DNA of 11,910 nucleotides, taken from positions 1-11,910 of the forward strand of contig QHUV01000073.1 of assembly GCA_003222065.1 (NCBI GenBank). Reading direction: 5' to 3'. The notes under the pieces were generated by a model. It was not told where the DNA came from. It worked only from the letters and a program-made list of their open reading frames with translations, and did not search any database. Position numbers and translations under genes: made by a program. How positions within the stretch are numbered: the stretch's first letter is position 1; each line of letters opens with the position of its first letter. Positions 1-6,324 of the stretch are shown in pieces. The stretch is from Gemmatimonadota bacterium. Its GTDB lineage: Bacteria > Gemmatimonadota > Gemmatimonadetes > Gemmatimonadales > Gemmatimonadaceae.

Positions 1-1
1 C

Positions 2-448
2 GCGACGTGGAATGCACTCCGCGTCACGCCCGGTGCGAAAGCGCATCTTGCACTCGAGGATCTACTCTCAATTGCGCGCGAAGTCGCTGGTGATCGGCAT
101 CATTTCCGCGCCGTGCAACTGCCAATCAATCTCGCAATGCCCGAAGCGGTACGCGATGCGACGCAACCGCTTGGCAAGAACGAGACGTTGGTGCCCGCGC
201 TCGAAGCAGGGGCCGCTCTCGGCATCGGAGTGGTTGCGAGCGCCTCGTTGATGCAGGCGCAGCTGACGAAGGATCTACCGGAGTCGATGCGAGAGCTCTT
301 CCCCGCCCAACACACCGACGCACAGCGAGCGATCTCGTTTGTGCGGTCGCTTCCTGGCGTGGCGACAGCATTGGTCGGCACACGGTGCGTCAAGCATCTT
401 TCGGAGAACCTCGAGAGCGCGGACCGAGCGCGCAGCCTAACGCGGTGA
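2..448 (+). CDS. Aldo/keto reductase family protein, C-terminal part (5' end outside window)
   Basis: The reading frame is open from the left edge (first complete codon at base 2) to a TGA at 446-448, giving 148 residues with no start in view, so this is the C-terminal portion of a longer gene. The end resembles aldo/keto reductases: a 'GIGVVASASLMQAQL' strand/loop followed by 'FVRSLPGVATALVGTR' and 'HLSENLE', the family's usual C-terminal NAD(P)-binding segment (Gly-Val-x-x-x-Leu-Val-Gly, then Glu-Asn). The catalytic Asp-Tyr-Lys-His residues would lie upstream of the window, so activity cannot be judged and the substrate is unknown. An internal ATG at 113 is not the start, because family-like sequence continues before it. 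The next gene begins 24 nt after the stop in the same frame, which suggests co-transcription. Family is fairly sure; the specific function is not. Confidence 0.8.
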   Translation, partial: ATWNALRVTPGAKAHLALEDLLSIAREVAGDRHHFRAVQLPINLAMPEAVRDATQPLGKNETLVPALEAGAALGIGVVASASLMQAQLTKDLPESMRELFPAQHTDAQRAISFVRSLPGVATALVGTRCVKHLSENLESADRARSLTR

Positions 449-472
449 TGCGTAGCTCCCTCTCGCCAAGCA

Positions 473-1498
473 ATGGTCGACGCTGAGAGCCGGCCGTCGA
501 GGTCAACTCATCATGACGGCCGGCGGTTCAGAAATCCGTGGCCCGATTCGGAGCCGCGCGGGTTGCGCGACGTCATTCGTTGGTCGCTCCAGCGACGTCG
601 CCAGAGCCTTCCTCCGGATCCACCGCCAGAGACGTTCCCGCTCGCACAATCGACGTTCGGGCGACGCGCAGACCCGGGCGATCTGAGCGTCACGTGGATC
701 GGTCACGCGACTGTGCTGCTCCAGCTCGGCGCAATCAACGTCCTCACCGATCCCATGTGGAGTAAGCGGGCGTCCCCCGTCTCATTCGCCGGGCCGCGCC
801 GGTTGGTAATCGCCGGCGTCGATCTCGACGCATTGCCGCCGATCGACGTCGTGCTCATCTCGCACAACCACTATGACCATCTGGATCGTTGGACGGTAAA
901 GACACTCGCCGGCCGGCAGCCAGACATTCAGTGGATGGCCCCGTTAGGCCTGGCGTCGACACTTCGCCGGTGGGGAGCGGCGCGCGTCCGCGAGCTCGAT
1001 TGGTGGCAGGATGCTTCCGTAAGTACTGCCGGAGGACAGCTCAGCGTGAGCTGTGTTCCTGCTCAGCACTTCAGTGCGCGCGGCCTCGGCGATCGCGGAC
1101 GCAGTCTATGGTGCTCGTGGGTAATGGGCTCACGAGACCGTCGCGTCTTCTTCGCCGGCGACACGGCATACCATCCGGAATTCACGTCGATCGCCCAGCG
1201 CTACGGGCCGTTCGACCTCCTCATGCTGCCCGTCGGGGCGTATGAGCCACGCTGGTTCATGCGCACGGTTCACATGAATCCGCCGGAAGCGATGAAGGCA
1301 TACGCTGACCTCAGTGCGTCGAATGCGACGGCGCCGGCGATGCTTCCGATTCACTGGGGCACGTTTCGGCTCACCGACGAGGCGATGCAGGAGCCACCGG
1401 AGTGGACGACGCGGCTATGGCGCGAGGCTGGTCACGATCCAGCGAAGCTCTGGTTGCTCCGGCACGGCGAGACAAAGAGGACCACCGCCGGCAACTGA
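473..1498 (+). CDS. Metallo-beta-lactamase-fold hydrolase, NAPE-PLD/UlaG-like
   Basis: A 341-residue protein of the metallo-beta-lactamase superfamily (Lactamase_B_2 type). After an Arg/Pro-rich N-terminal 65 residues come the first strand 'WIGHATVLLQ' (75-84) and 'LTDPMW' (91-96). The metal-binding motif SHNHYDHLD follows, with His131, His133, Asp135 and His136. Further putative ligands are His199, Asp230 in 'FFAGDTAYHPEF', and His294 in 'MLPIHWGTF'. All ligands of a dinuclear site appear present, so it should be an active hydrolase. The 'DTAYHPEF' and 'PIHWGTF' segments are typical of bacterial relatives of N-acyl-phosphatidylethanolamine phospholipase D, but the substrate is inferred only by similarity. 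No signal peptide is seen, so it is probably cytoplasmic. The ATG at 473 is the first in-frame start after the preceding stop; no clear Shine-Dalgarno sequence precedes it, and translation may depend on the upstream gene. The 3' end converges on the TolB-like gene across 40 nt. Confidence 0.88.
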   Translation: MVDAESRPSRSTHHDGRRFRNPWPDSEPRGLRDVIRWSLQRRRQSLPPDPPPETFPLAQSTFGRRADPGDLSVTWIGHATVLLQLGAINVLTDPMWSKRASPVSFAGPRRLVIAGVDLDALPPIDVVLISHNHYDHLDRWTVKTLAGRQPDIQWMAPLGLASTLRRWGAARVRELDWWQDASVSTAGGQLSVSCVPAQHFSARGLGDRGRSLWCSWVMGSRDRRVFFAGDTAYHPEFTSIAQRYGPFDLLMLPVGAYEPRWFMRTVHMNPPEAMKAYADLSASNATAPAMLPIHWGTFRLTDEAMQEPPEWTTRLWREAGHDPAKLWLLRHGETKRTTAGN

Positions 1499-1538
1499 CG
1501 ACTGACGATTGCTGCGCCTCTAACGCCCTCGCTTAGCC

Positions 1539-2648
1539 TCACGGCACCCAATCGGCGATATAAATGTTCAACTCGCTGACGGGTGCAGCGCTCCGATTGG
1601 CCGCCCAGACGAGCTTCCTGCCGTCGGGGCTGAACATCGGAAAGCCGTCGAATTCGGGATGAGTGGTCAGTTGCTCGAGCCCAGTGCCGTCGACGTTGAC
1701 GAGGAACAGATCGAAGTTCCGACTGCGCGGACTCTTGTAATTCGAGGAAAAGATGATGCGTCTCCCGTCGGGCGTGAAATAGGGCGCGAAGTTGGCACCG
1801 CCCAGATCAGTGATTTGATGTTGGCCGGATCCGTCGGTGTTCATGATCCAGATCTCCATTCGGTTCGGCCGGACCAAGCGCTGACCCAATAGCTCACGGT
1901 AACCGGCGAGCGCCGAGTCGCGCGGATGCCACGCTCGATACACGATCTGCGTTCCGTCTGGCGAAAAGAACGCTCCGCCATCGTAGCCGGGCGTGGTCGT
2001 GAGACGCCGGACGTTGGAGCCGTCGGCGCGCATCGTGTAGATGTCGAGGTCTCCGTCTTTGAGAGACGTGAACACGATCGTCGATCCATCGGGCGACAGC
2101 GTGCCCTCGGCCGTGTAGACGCCATAGTTCGTTAGGCGGCGAAGATTGGACCCGTCGGCGTTGGCGGTGTAGATGTCATACGGGTCGAGGCGCCAGACGT
2201 AGCCTTTCGAGGGATCGGGACGGGGTGGGCAGGTGCTGTCAACGGCATGAGTGGAAGCGAAGAAGATCCGCTCATCACCGCCGAAGAAGTAGCCACACGT
2301 CGTTTTCCCCACCCCAGTCGAGACGCGATGGACGTCGGTGCCGTCGACGTTCATCACATACTGCTGATCGCAGGTGCGGCCGTCGCGCGTCGACTGAAAG
2401 ATCAGACGCTTGCCGTCGTGGCTGAAGTACGCTTCGGCGTTCTCGCCGCCGAACGTGAGTTGCCGGACGTTCCGGAGATGCCGCTCGCCGGGCGCCGCCG
2501 TAATGTGGGCGGCCGAAGCGGTATTTGATTCGTTAGGCGCCGGTTGGCGGCTGGAGGCCGAGCAGGCGCAAAGAGCAAAGGCCGCCGCTCGATGAAGAGC
2601 GACGGCCCGCACTAATCTCGAAGGCTGCCGAGGCACGCAAGGTCGCAT
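1539..2648 (-). CDS. TolB-like WD40/PD40 beta-propeller protein, probable lipoprotein
   Basis: A 369-residue protein made of repeated PD40 units of the type found in TolB and the N-terminal propeller of S9 peptidases. The cores are FSHDGKRLIF (75-84), LSPDGSTIVF (184-193), FSPDGTQIVY (228-237), and later FTPDGRRIIF and FSPDGRKLVW, each alternating with strands such as 'DIYTMRADGSNVRRLT'. No peptidase catalytic domain follows, so it is a stand-alone propeller, presumably for protein or ligand binding at the cell surface. The N-terminus has a basic stretch, a short hydrophobic run and a lipobox-like Leu-Cys-Ala-Cys at 26-29, suggesting lipidation on Cys29. The basic stretch before the hydrophobic part is long, so a GTG a few codons downstream may be the true start. 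Cysteines at 93, 118 and 140 are unusual for this fold and could form a disulfide outside the cytoplasm. It starts 23 nt after the S41 protease stop, so the two are likely co-transcribed. Confidence 0.85.
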   Translation of the reverse strand: MRPCVPRQPSRLVRAVALHRAAAFALCACSASSRQPAPNESNTASAAHITAAPGERHLRNVRQLTFGGENAEAYFSHDGKRLIFQSTRDGRTCDQQYVMNVDGTDVHRVSTGVGKTTCGYFFGGDERIFFASTHAVDSTCPPRPDPSKGYVWRLDPYDIYTANADGSNLRRLTNYGVYTAEGTLSPDGSTIVFTSLKDGDLDIYTMRADGSNVRRLTTTPGYDGGAFFSPDGTQIVYRAWHPRDSALAGYRELLGQRLVRPNRMEIWIMNTDGSGQHQITDLGGANFAPYFTPDGRRIIFSSNYKSPRSRNFDLFLVNVDGTGLEQLTTHPEFDGFPMFSPDGRKLVWAANRSAAPVSELNIYIADWVP

Positions 2649-2671
2649 GCCCCGAATTTATGAGGTAGCGA

Positions 2672-4297
2672 TCAGGGCCGCTTTGCCTGGGACGTCGGCA
2701 GGTGTGCTGCCTCGACCGAAGCGATGGCGAACAGCTCCTTCTGCGTAGTGCCCTTGTCCAGAAGGTCGATCGCCTTGCGCAGCGGCGCATCGTACGGGAG
2801 ATCGCGACGCTTCGCGGCCGAATCCCCGAATGCGAAACGCGCCACGCGCTGCTCCAGCAAACGATCGACGTAGCGTCCGGCCGCGTCAAAGTCCTTGCGC
2901 TCGATGATGACACCCTTGGCCTGCAGGCGTCTCAGCAGTTCGTCACGCCACTGCGGCTGAACCTTGAAATCCTTGTCGACGGTCTTCGACAGCTCGAGCG
3001 AGTAGTCGTAGTACGTAGTGTAGAAATCCTGCTGCTTGGTCGCGAGGGTCTTCGCCAGACGCTGCTCGGCGCCGGTCAGGGTGTCATCTGCTACAATGAC
3101 GTCCGGCGTTATGCCGCCACCACCGTAGACCAATCGTCCCACATCTGAGTGATACTGCGGCCGGTTCTTCTTCACACTCTCAGTCTCGGCAGTGGTATCG
3201 GGCAGCGCTTCGACGAAATGCCCATTCTCGAACTTTCGCTCCTTCTGAATGGAGCGGCCGCTCGGCGTGTACCACTTCGCGGTCGTGAGCTTGAGTGCAT
3301 AACCGCCGTCGAGGTTGAACACCGACTGGACCAGGCCCTTCCCAAAGCTCGTTTGACCGAGAATGAGCGCGCGATCGTGATCCTGAAGCGCCCCAGCGAC
3401 GATCTCCGACGCCGAGGCAGTGTATTCATCCGTTAGCACGACGAGCGGCGTTGTGGGAAGCGAGGGAACGCCGTGCGCGACGTACGGTTGCGTCTCGCCA
3501 TTCCGTGCGCGGATCGAGGCGATCTCCTGGCCGTCCTTCAGGAATAGGTTGCTGATCGCCAGGCTCTGATCCAGGATGCCGCCGGGATTACCGCGGAAGT
3601 CGAGCACGATACCCCGCACGTTCTGCTTTTGCAGCGAACGAACCGCTTCCTGGACCTCCTGCGCAGCCGTCTCGTTGAAGCGGTCGAGCGGGATGTAGCC
3701 CACCTTATCGCCGTTCCCGGCGAACGATATTGCATAACGAACCGCGGGCACGTGGATCTGCGCTCGGGTGAAATGCACTTCGATCGGATTGGCGACACCG
3801 GGACGAGCAAACTTTACCGTCACCTTCGTGCCTGGTGTGCCCATTAACAGATCCTGCGCTTGTTGCGTCGTCCAATTCACGACGCGAATCGTGTCGATTT
3901 GGATGATGCGGTCGCCTTCGCGCACACCAGCCGCCTCAGCCGGAGTGTTCGGAAAAACCTTGCTGATGACGATCTGATTCTGCTGCGGCTCGATCTGCAT
4001 GCCGATGCCGCCGTAATGGCCACCGGTGCTCGTCGTGAATGCCTTGAGCTCCTTCGGTGCGAGCAACTCACTGTATGGATCGTTGAGCTCCTTCACCAAG
4101 CCTCTGGCCGCCTTCTCGTAGAGCTGACCGGTGTCGAGCGTATCGACGTAGCGCTCATTGACGAGCTGCAGGACCTGATCGAGCAGGGCCTGACTGCCGC
4201 GCACGACACGCGACTGTAGCATGAATCCGCCAGCCACGAGCGGCAAGGCGACGATGCTGGCGAGGACGACTTTACGGGAGCGGATAATCCGTGACAT
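2672..4297 (-). CDS. S41 family C-terminal processing peptidase (CtpA/Prc type)
   Basis: A 541-residue serine protease that would cleave exported proteins near their C-termini. An N-terminal basic patch and hydrophobic segment (about 9-27) act as signal sequence or membrane anchor, placing the enzyme outside the inner membrane. A PDZ domain covers about 92-165, with 'GGIGMQI' and 'PAEAAGVREGDRIIQID'. The S41 domain follows, with 'IVLDFRGNPGG' near 230-240, catalytic Ser295 in TASASE, Lys320 in SFGKG, and Gln324. The spacing of 25 residues between Ser and Lys is that of CtpB and Prc. The tail beyond about 400 is helical and charged, longer than in minimal Ctp proteins. I chose the ATG at 4297; a TTG immediately upstream (4300) is less likely. 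A TATAAT-type promoter lies 27 nt upstream. The TolB-like lipoprotein gene follows after 23 nt, suggesting an envelope-related pair. All catalytic residues are present. Confidence 0.95.
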   Translation of the reverse strand: MSRIIRSRKVVLASIVALPLVAGGFMLQSRVVRGSQALLDQVLQLVNERYVDTLDTGQLYEKAARGLVKELNDPYSELLAPKELKAFTTSTGGHYGGIGMQIEPQQNQIVISKVFPNTPAEAAGVREGDRIIQIDTIRVVNWTTQQAQDLLMGTPGTKVTVKFARPGVANPIEVHFTRAQIHVPAVRYAISFAGNGDKVGYIPLDRFNETAAQEVQEAVRSLQKQNVRGIVLDFRGNPGGILDQSLAISNLFLKDGQEIASIRARNGETQPYVAHGVPSLPTTPLVVLTDEYTASASEIVAGALQDHDRALILGQTSFGKGLVQSVFNLDGGYALKLTTAKWYTPSGRSIQKERKFENGHFVEALPDTTAETESVKKNRPQYHSDVGRLVYGGGGITPDVIVADDTLTGAEQRLAKTLATKQQDFYTTYYDYSLELSKTVDKDFKVQPQWRDELLRRLQAKGVIIERKDFDAAGRYVDRLLEQRVARFAFGDSAAKRRDLPYDAPLRKAIDLLDKGTTQKELFAIASVEAAHLPTSQAKRP

Positions 4298-4323
4298 CAA
4301 TTTGCCCAGCTTGGGGACGAAGA

Positions 4324-4353
4324 ATTATAGCGGACGTTGGTGAGCGAGGTCAG
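4324..4353 (-). promoter_or_regulatory. Sigma70-like promoter for the S41 protease gene
   Basis: On the minus strand a perfect TATAAT (-10; plus coordinates 4324-4329) is preceded, after 18 nt, by CTGACC (-35; 4348-4353), which matches four of six consensus positions. Transcription would start about 20 nt before the protease ATG at 4297. The -35 element overlaps the stop codon of the small upstream gene (4350-4352), so the protease and the TolB-like gene can be expressed independently of the genes upstream. Confidence 0.55.
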
Positions 4354-4544
4354 CCGCGCTCGCCTTCAACGGGCGGCTCGTCCCTGCGGTCGCCCTGAGT
4401 CCAGATTGCTTTCCAAGACATTTCGACCCCGGAGCGAAACCGCTTCTTGGTGAGACGCAGCCCCTCGGGCGAGATGGCGACCGTGTACGCCTCGCCATCG
4501 ATCGTGATTTCCCGCCGAATCGTTCGTTCGAGCTTCGTGGCCAT
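4350..4544 (-). CDS. Small conserved-looking basic protein of unknown function
   Basis: A 64-residue protein in the gap between the RepA-like gene and the protease. The first 50 residues look like a genuine compact fold: a basic start (MATKLERTIRREI), alternating hydrophobic residues predictive of strands ('ITIDGEAYTVAISPEGLRLT') and a basic 'KKRFRSGVEMSWKAI'. The last 12 residues are charged, proline-containing and probably disordered. I recall similar short proteins in related bacteria, but no function is known to me and I assign none. No signal peptide or membrane segment is seen. The ATG at 4544 lies 55 nt after the RepA-like stop; there is no strong ribosome binding site. Its stop overlaps the -35 element of the protease promoter. 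Support is the protein-like composition and position; two other frames here are open but look like shadows. Moderately sure it is real. Confidence 0.65.
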   Translation of the reverse strand: MATKLERTIRREITIDGEAYTVAISPEGLRLTKKRFRSGVEMSWKAIWTQGDRRDEPPVEGERG

Positions 4545-4599
4545 GAGATTTCGTCATACCCGGCGCGACGAAGCCGGTTTCGCCTCAGCCTCCATTCAA

Positions 4600-5517
4600 T
4601 CAGACGCCCCGCGCCGCCAAGACGTAATCCACGAACCACTCGCGCTGCTGCTGTCTTACAGACGCGCTCCGTACCACACCCGCCGATTCTAGCATTTCAT
4701 GGGCCGGTTGCAGGACGCGTTGCAGGTGTGATGGATATCGCTGCATGAGTGGCAGGAGCTCCTTCAAGCGGTCGAGCGACACCCGCCAGGTGAGCACGCC
4801 CTCAGCGCGCGCGACCTCGAGCAAACGATATAGCCGGCGCGCCACGGGCGAGTCGAGCTCCAGGTAGCGCGTCACGGACAAGGCGGATGTAAATCGGCCA
4901 GCAAGATTCTCGCGAATCGGTGGCGCGATGACCACGCGAGCGACGCCCGGCTCGGCGGTGGCAACGCTCTCGAATAGTGCGAGCTGATCGCGATCGGCAA
5001 CGCGTCGCCGCTCGATGACGACCGAACTGAGAATCGAGAAGCGCCCTTCAATTGCGCGTCCCGCAGCGGAGCTGTAGTAGCTGCCCGCGGATTCGAGAGT
5101 CGTGCGTTCCAACCGGGCGAGCGCGCCACGAAGCTGCTCGTAGGTGCGACCGTCAACTTGACGCCCCATCGACCGAAGAAACGCGTGAAGCGTGAAGGTG
5201 ATCGCACCGTCGCCGGGTTCACCGGCCTCGTGAAAACGGTGCATGAGCTCAACGTAGACATCTTGATCGAACGTACCGGGAAGCCGGTCGCCGGGGCTTG
5301 GTAACACGCGCCAGCGGCCGCCGTCGTCGGCAGAGCAACTGATCGCGGAATCATCCGCGGAATCGCTCAGACGAAATAGCGGCAGCCGTTCGAGCGAGCG
5401 ATCGAGCAAAACGACGCGCGCCGTGACGCGTCGCCGCGCGGCGAGACTCATAGAGAAAAGGTGACGTCGCGCCCGGCGAGGGGCAAGCGGAGTGCTGCGC
5501 ACCGAGTCGCGCGCCAT
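4600..5517 (-). CDS. RepA/RPA-like replication initiator family protein
   Basis: A 305-residue protein resembling plasmid replication initiator protein A (Pfam RPA type, two winged-helix domains). The first winged helix is at about 80-145: 'LPGTFDQDVYVELMHRF', then 'ITFTLHAFLRSMG', then 'GRTYEQLRGALARLERTTL'. The second is at about 215-290, including 'RRLYRLLEVARAEG' and 'HLQRVLQPAHEMLESAGVV'. Family members bind DNA at plasmid origins. Here no iterons, DnaA boxes, parAB genes or other plasmid features are in view, and the neighbours are ordinary chromosomal genes, so a regulatory or other DNA-binding role is as plausible as replication. The frame allows an ATG at 5571, but the ATG at 5517 is preceded by GGGAGGG with a 6-nt spacer, one of the two best ribosome binding sites in the window, and gives a sensible 60-nt gap to the dehydrogenase. 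A third ATG at 5451 has no such site. Confidence 0.72.
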   Translation of the reverse strand: MARDSVRSTPLAPRRARRHLFSMSLAARRRVTARVVLLDRSLERLPLFRLSDSADDSAISCSADDGGRWRVLPSPGDRLPGTFDQDVYVELMHRFHEAGEPGDGAITFTLHAFLRSMGRQVDGRTYEQLRGALARLERTTLESAGSYYSSAAGRAIEGRFSILSSVVIERRRVADRDQLALFESVATAEPGVARVVIAPPIRENLAGRFTSALSVTRYLELDSPVARRLYRLLEVARAEGVLTWRVSLDRLKELLPLMQRYPSHLQRVLQPAHEMLESAGVVRSASVRQQQREWFVDYVLAARGV

Positions 5518-5577
5518 GCGCGCCCTCCCACACCCTCCCGCACGGATGGCCGGCTCGCGTTCCGGTTCCAACGAGCC

Positions 5578-6294
5578 TTACGAGAGCGCGATTACCTGAC
5601 CCGTAACGGCGCTCGCCTCGTCGCTGCACAGATAAGCGACGGCCGCGGCGACCTCTTCGCGCTCAACGTAGCGGACATTCTCACCCATGGACTGCACGTT
5701 CGCCGCAGTGCGAATTGAGGTTGGCGCGATAGCGTTCGCGCGTACACCGTTGCTCCGCTCGAGCTGCGCGACGGCATGCATGAGCGTGACAACGCCGGCC
5801 TTCGCAGCGGCATAAGCCGCGATGCTTCCTATCCTTGCTCCAGGAAGCGCAGCCTCAGACGCGAAGTAAACAATAGAGCCCTGTCCCGAGCGGAGGAACG
5901 GAAGAAACGTACGCGTCACGAGAAACGCGGTCGTCGAATTGATGGTGAACATTCGATGCCACGTTTCGACGTCGCTGTCGGACAGAGAGCCGGTCATCGC
6001 GAAGCCACCAGCGACATGTACGAGCGCACTGAGAGCATCTCCGTGCTCGCGGCGTATCCGATTGCCCAGATCCGTGACTGCGCTCGCGTCAGCGAGATCG
6101 CATCCAAAGGGAAAGGCACGGTGACCCGCGTTCGTAAGGGCGGCGGCACGATTGCGCGCCTGATCCTCACCGCGGTCGACCAACAGTAGCGTTGCACCGC
6201 GCTCCGCCAATGTGCGCGCGACGACTTCGCCAACCTGGCCTTCGCGTCCCGCGCCAGTGAGCAGGACCGGCGCGCGGAATCCCGATCGAGACAT
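5578..6294 (-). CDS. Short-chain dehydrogenase/reductase (SDR) family oxidoreductase
   Basis: A 238-residue classical SDR using a Rossmann fold to oxidise or reduce an unknown carbonyl/alcohol substrate with NAD(P). The glycine motif is TGAGREGQVG (13-22), one residue longer than the usual TGxxxGxG. Asp40 at the end of the second strand favours NAD(H) by family rule. Asp66 and 'HVAGG' (93-97) mark the adenine-pocket and NNAG positions. The catalytic tetrad is complete: Asn119, Ser146, Tyr161, Lys165 (YAAAK). The C-terminus stops at 'VTGQVIALS' and lacks the usual Asp-Gly-Gly, a slight shortening. The frame is open to 6543, but the ATG at 6294 was chosen because the Rossmann fold begins ten residues later and the longer form would run into the divergent phospholipase D-like gene. 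No clear ribosome binding site. It heads the minus-strand run that continues with the RepA-like gene. Confidence 0.85.
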   Translation of the reverse strand: MSRSGFRAPVLLTGAGREGQVGEVVARTLAERGATLLLVDRGEDQARNRAAALTNAGHRAFPFGCDLADASAVTDLGNRIRREHGDALSALVHVAGGFAMTGSLSDSDVETWHRMFTINSTTAFLVTRTFLPFLRSGQGSIVYFASEAALPGARIGSIAAYAAAKAGVVTLMHAVAQLERSNGVRANAIAPTSIRTAANVQSMGENVRYVEREEVAAAVAYLCSDEASAVTGQVIALS

Positions 6295-6320
6295 GGCACA
6301 GAGTATGTGTGAGAGTGCCA
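6294..6320. promoter_or_regulatory. Inverted repeat in the divergent 30-bp intergenic gap (possible operator)
   Basis: TGGCAC (6294-6299) and GTGCCA (6315-6320) are perfect inverted arms separated by 15 nt, filling almost all of the space between the divergent SDR and phospholipase D-like genes. The arms are short enough that chance is possible; no convincing promoter elements were found beside it. A shared operator is an inference. Confidence 0.25.
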
Positions 6321-6324
6321 ACGA

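Noticed and set aside
1487..1510. Direct repeat of ACTGACG at the end of the metallo-hydrolase gene
   Set aside because: Two copies of seven bases only; consistent with chance and with no hairpin or terminator in the convergent gap.
2702..4219. Several plus-strand open frames opposite the S41 protease (up to 148 residues)
   Set aside because: They mirror codon structure of the protease and contain no recognisable motifs or ribosome binding sites.
4447..4692. Plus-strand open frame of 81 codons opposite the small protein and the RepA-like 3' end
   Set aside because: It spans the ends of two minus-strand genes, lacks protein-like patterning and has no start signal.
4872..5354. 160-codon minus-strand frame inside the RepA-like gene
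   Set aside because: Alternative frame of the same strand with no domain features; the RepA-like frame explains the region.
5518..5577. Replication origin or iterons beside the RepA-like gene
   Set aside because: Only a short GGGAGGG duplication that serves as ribosome binding site was found; no repeated 15-22 bp iterons, AT-rich segment or DnaA boxes.
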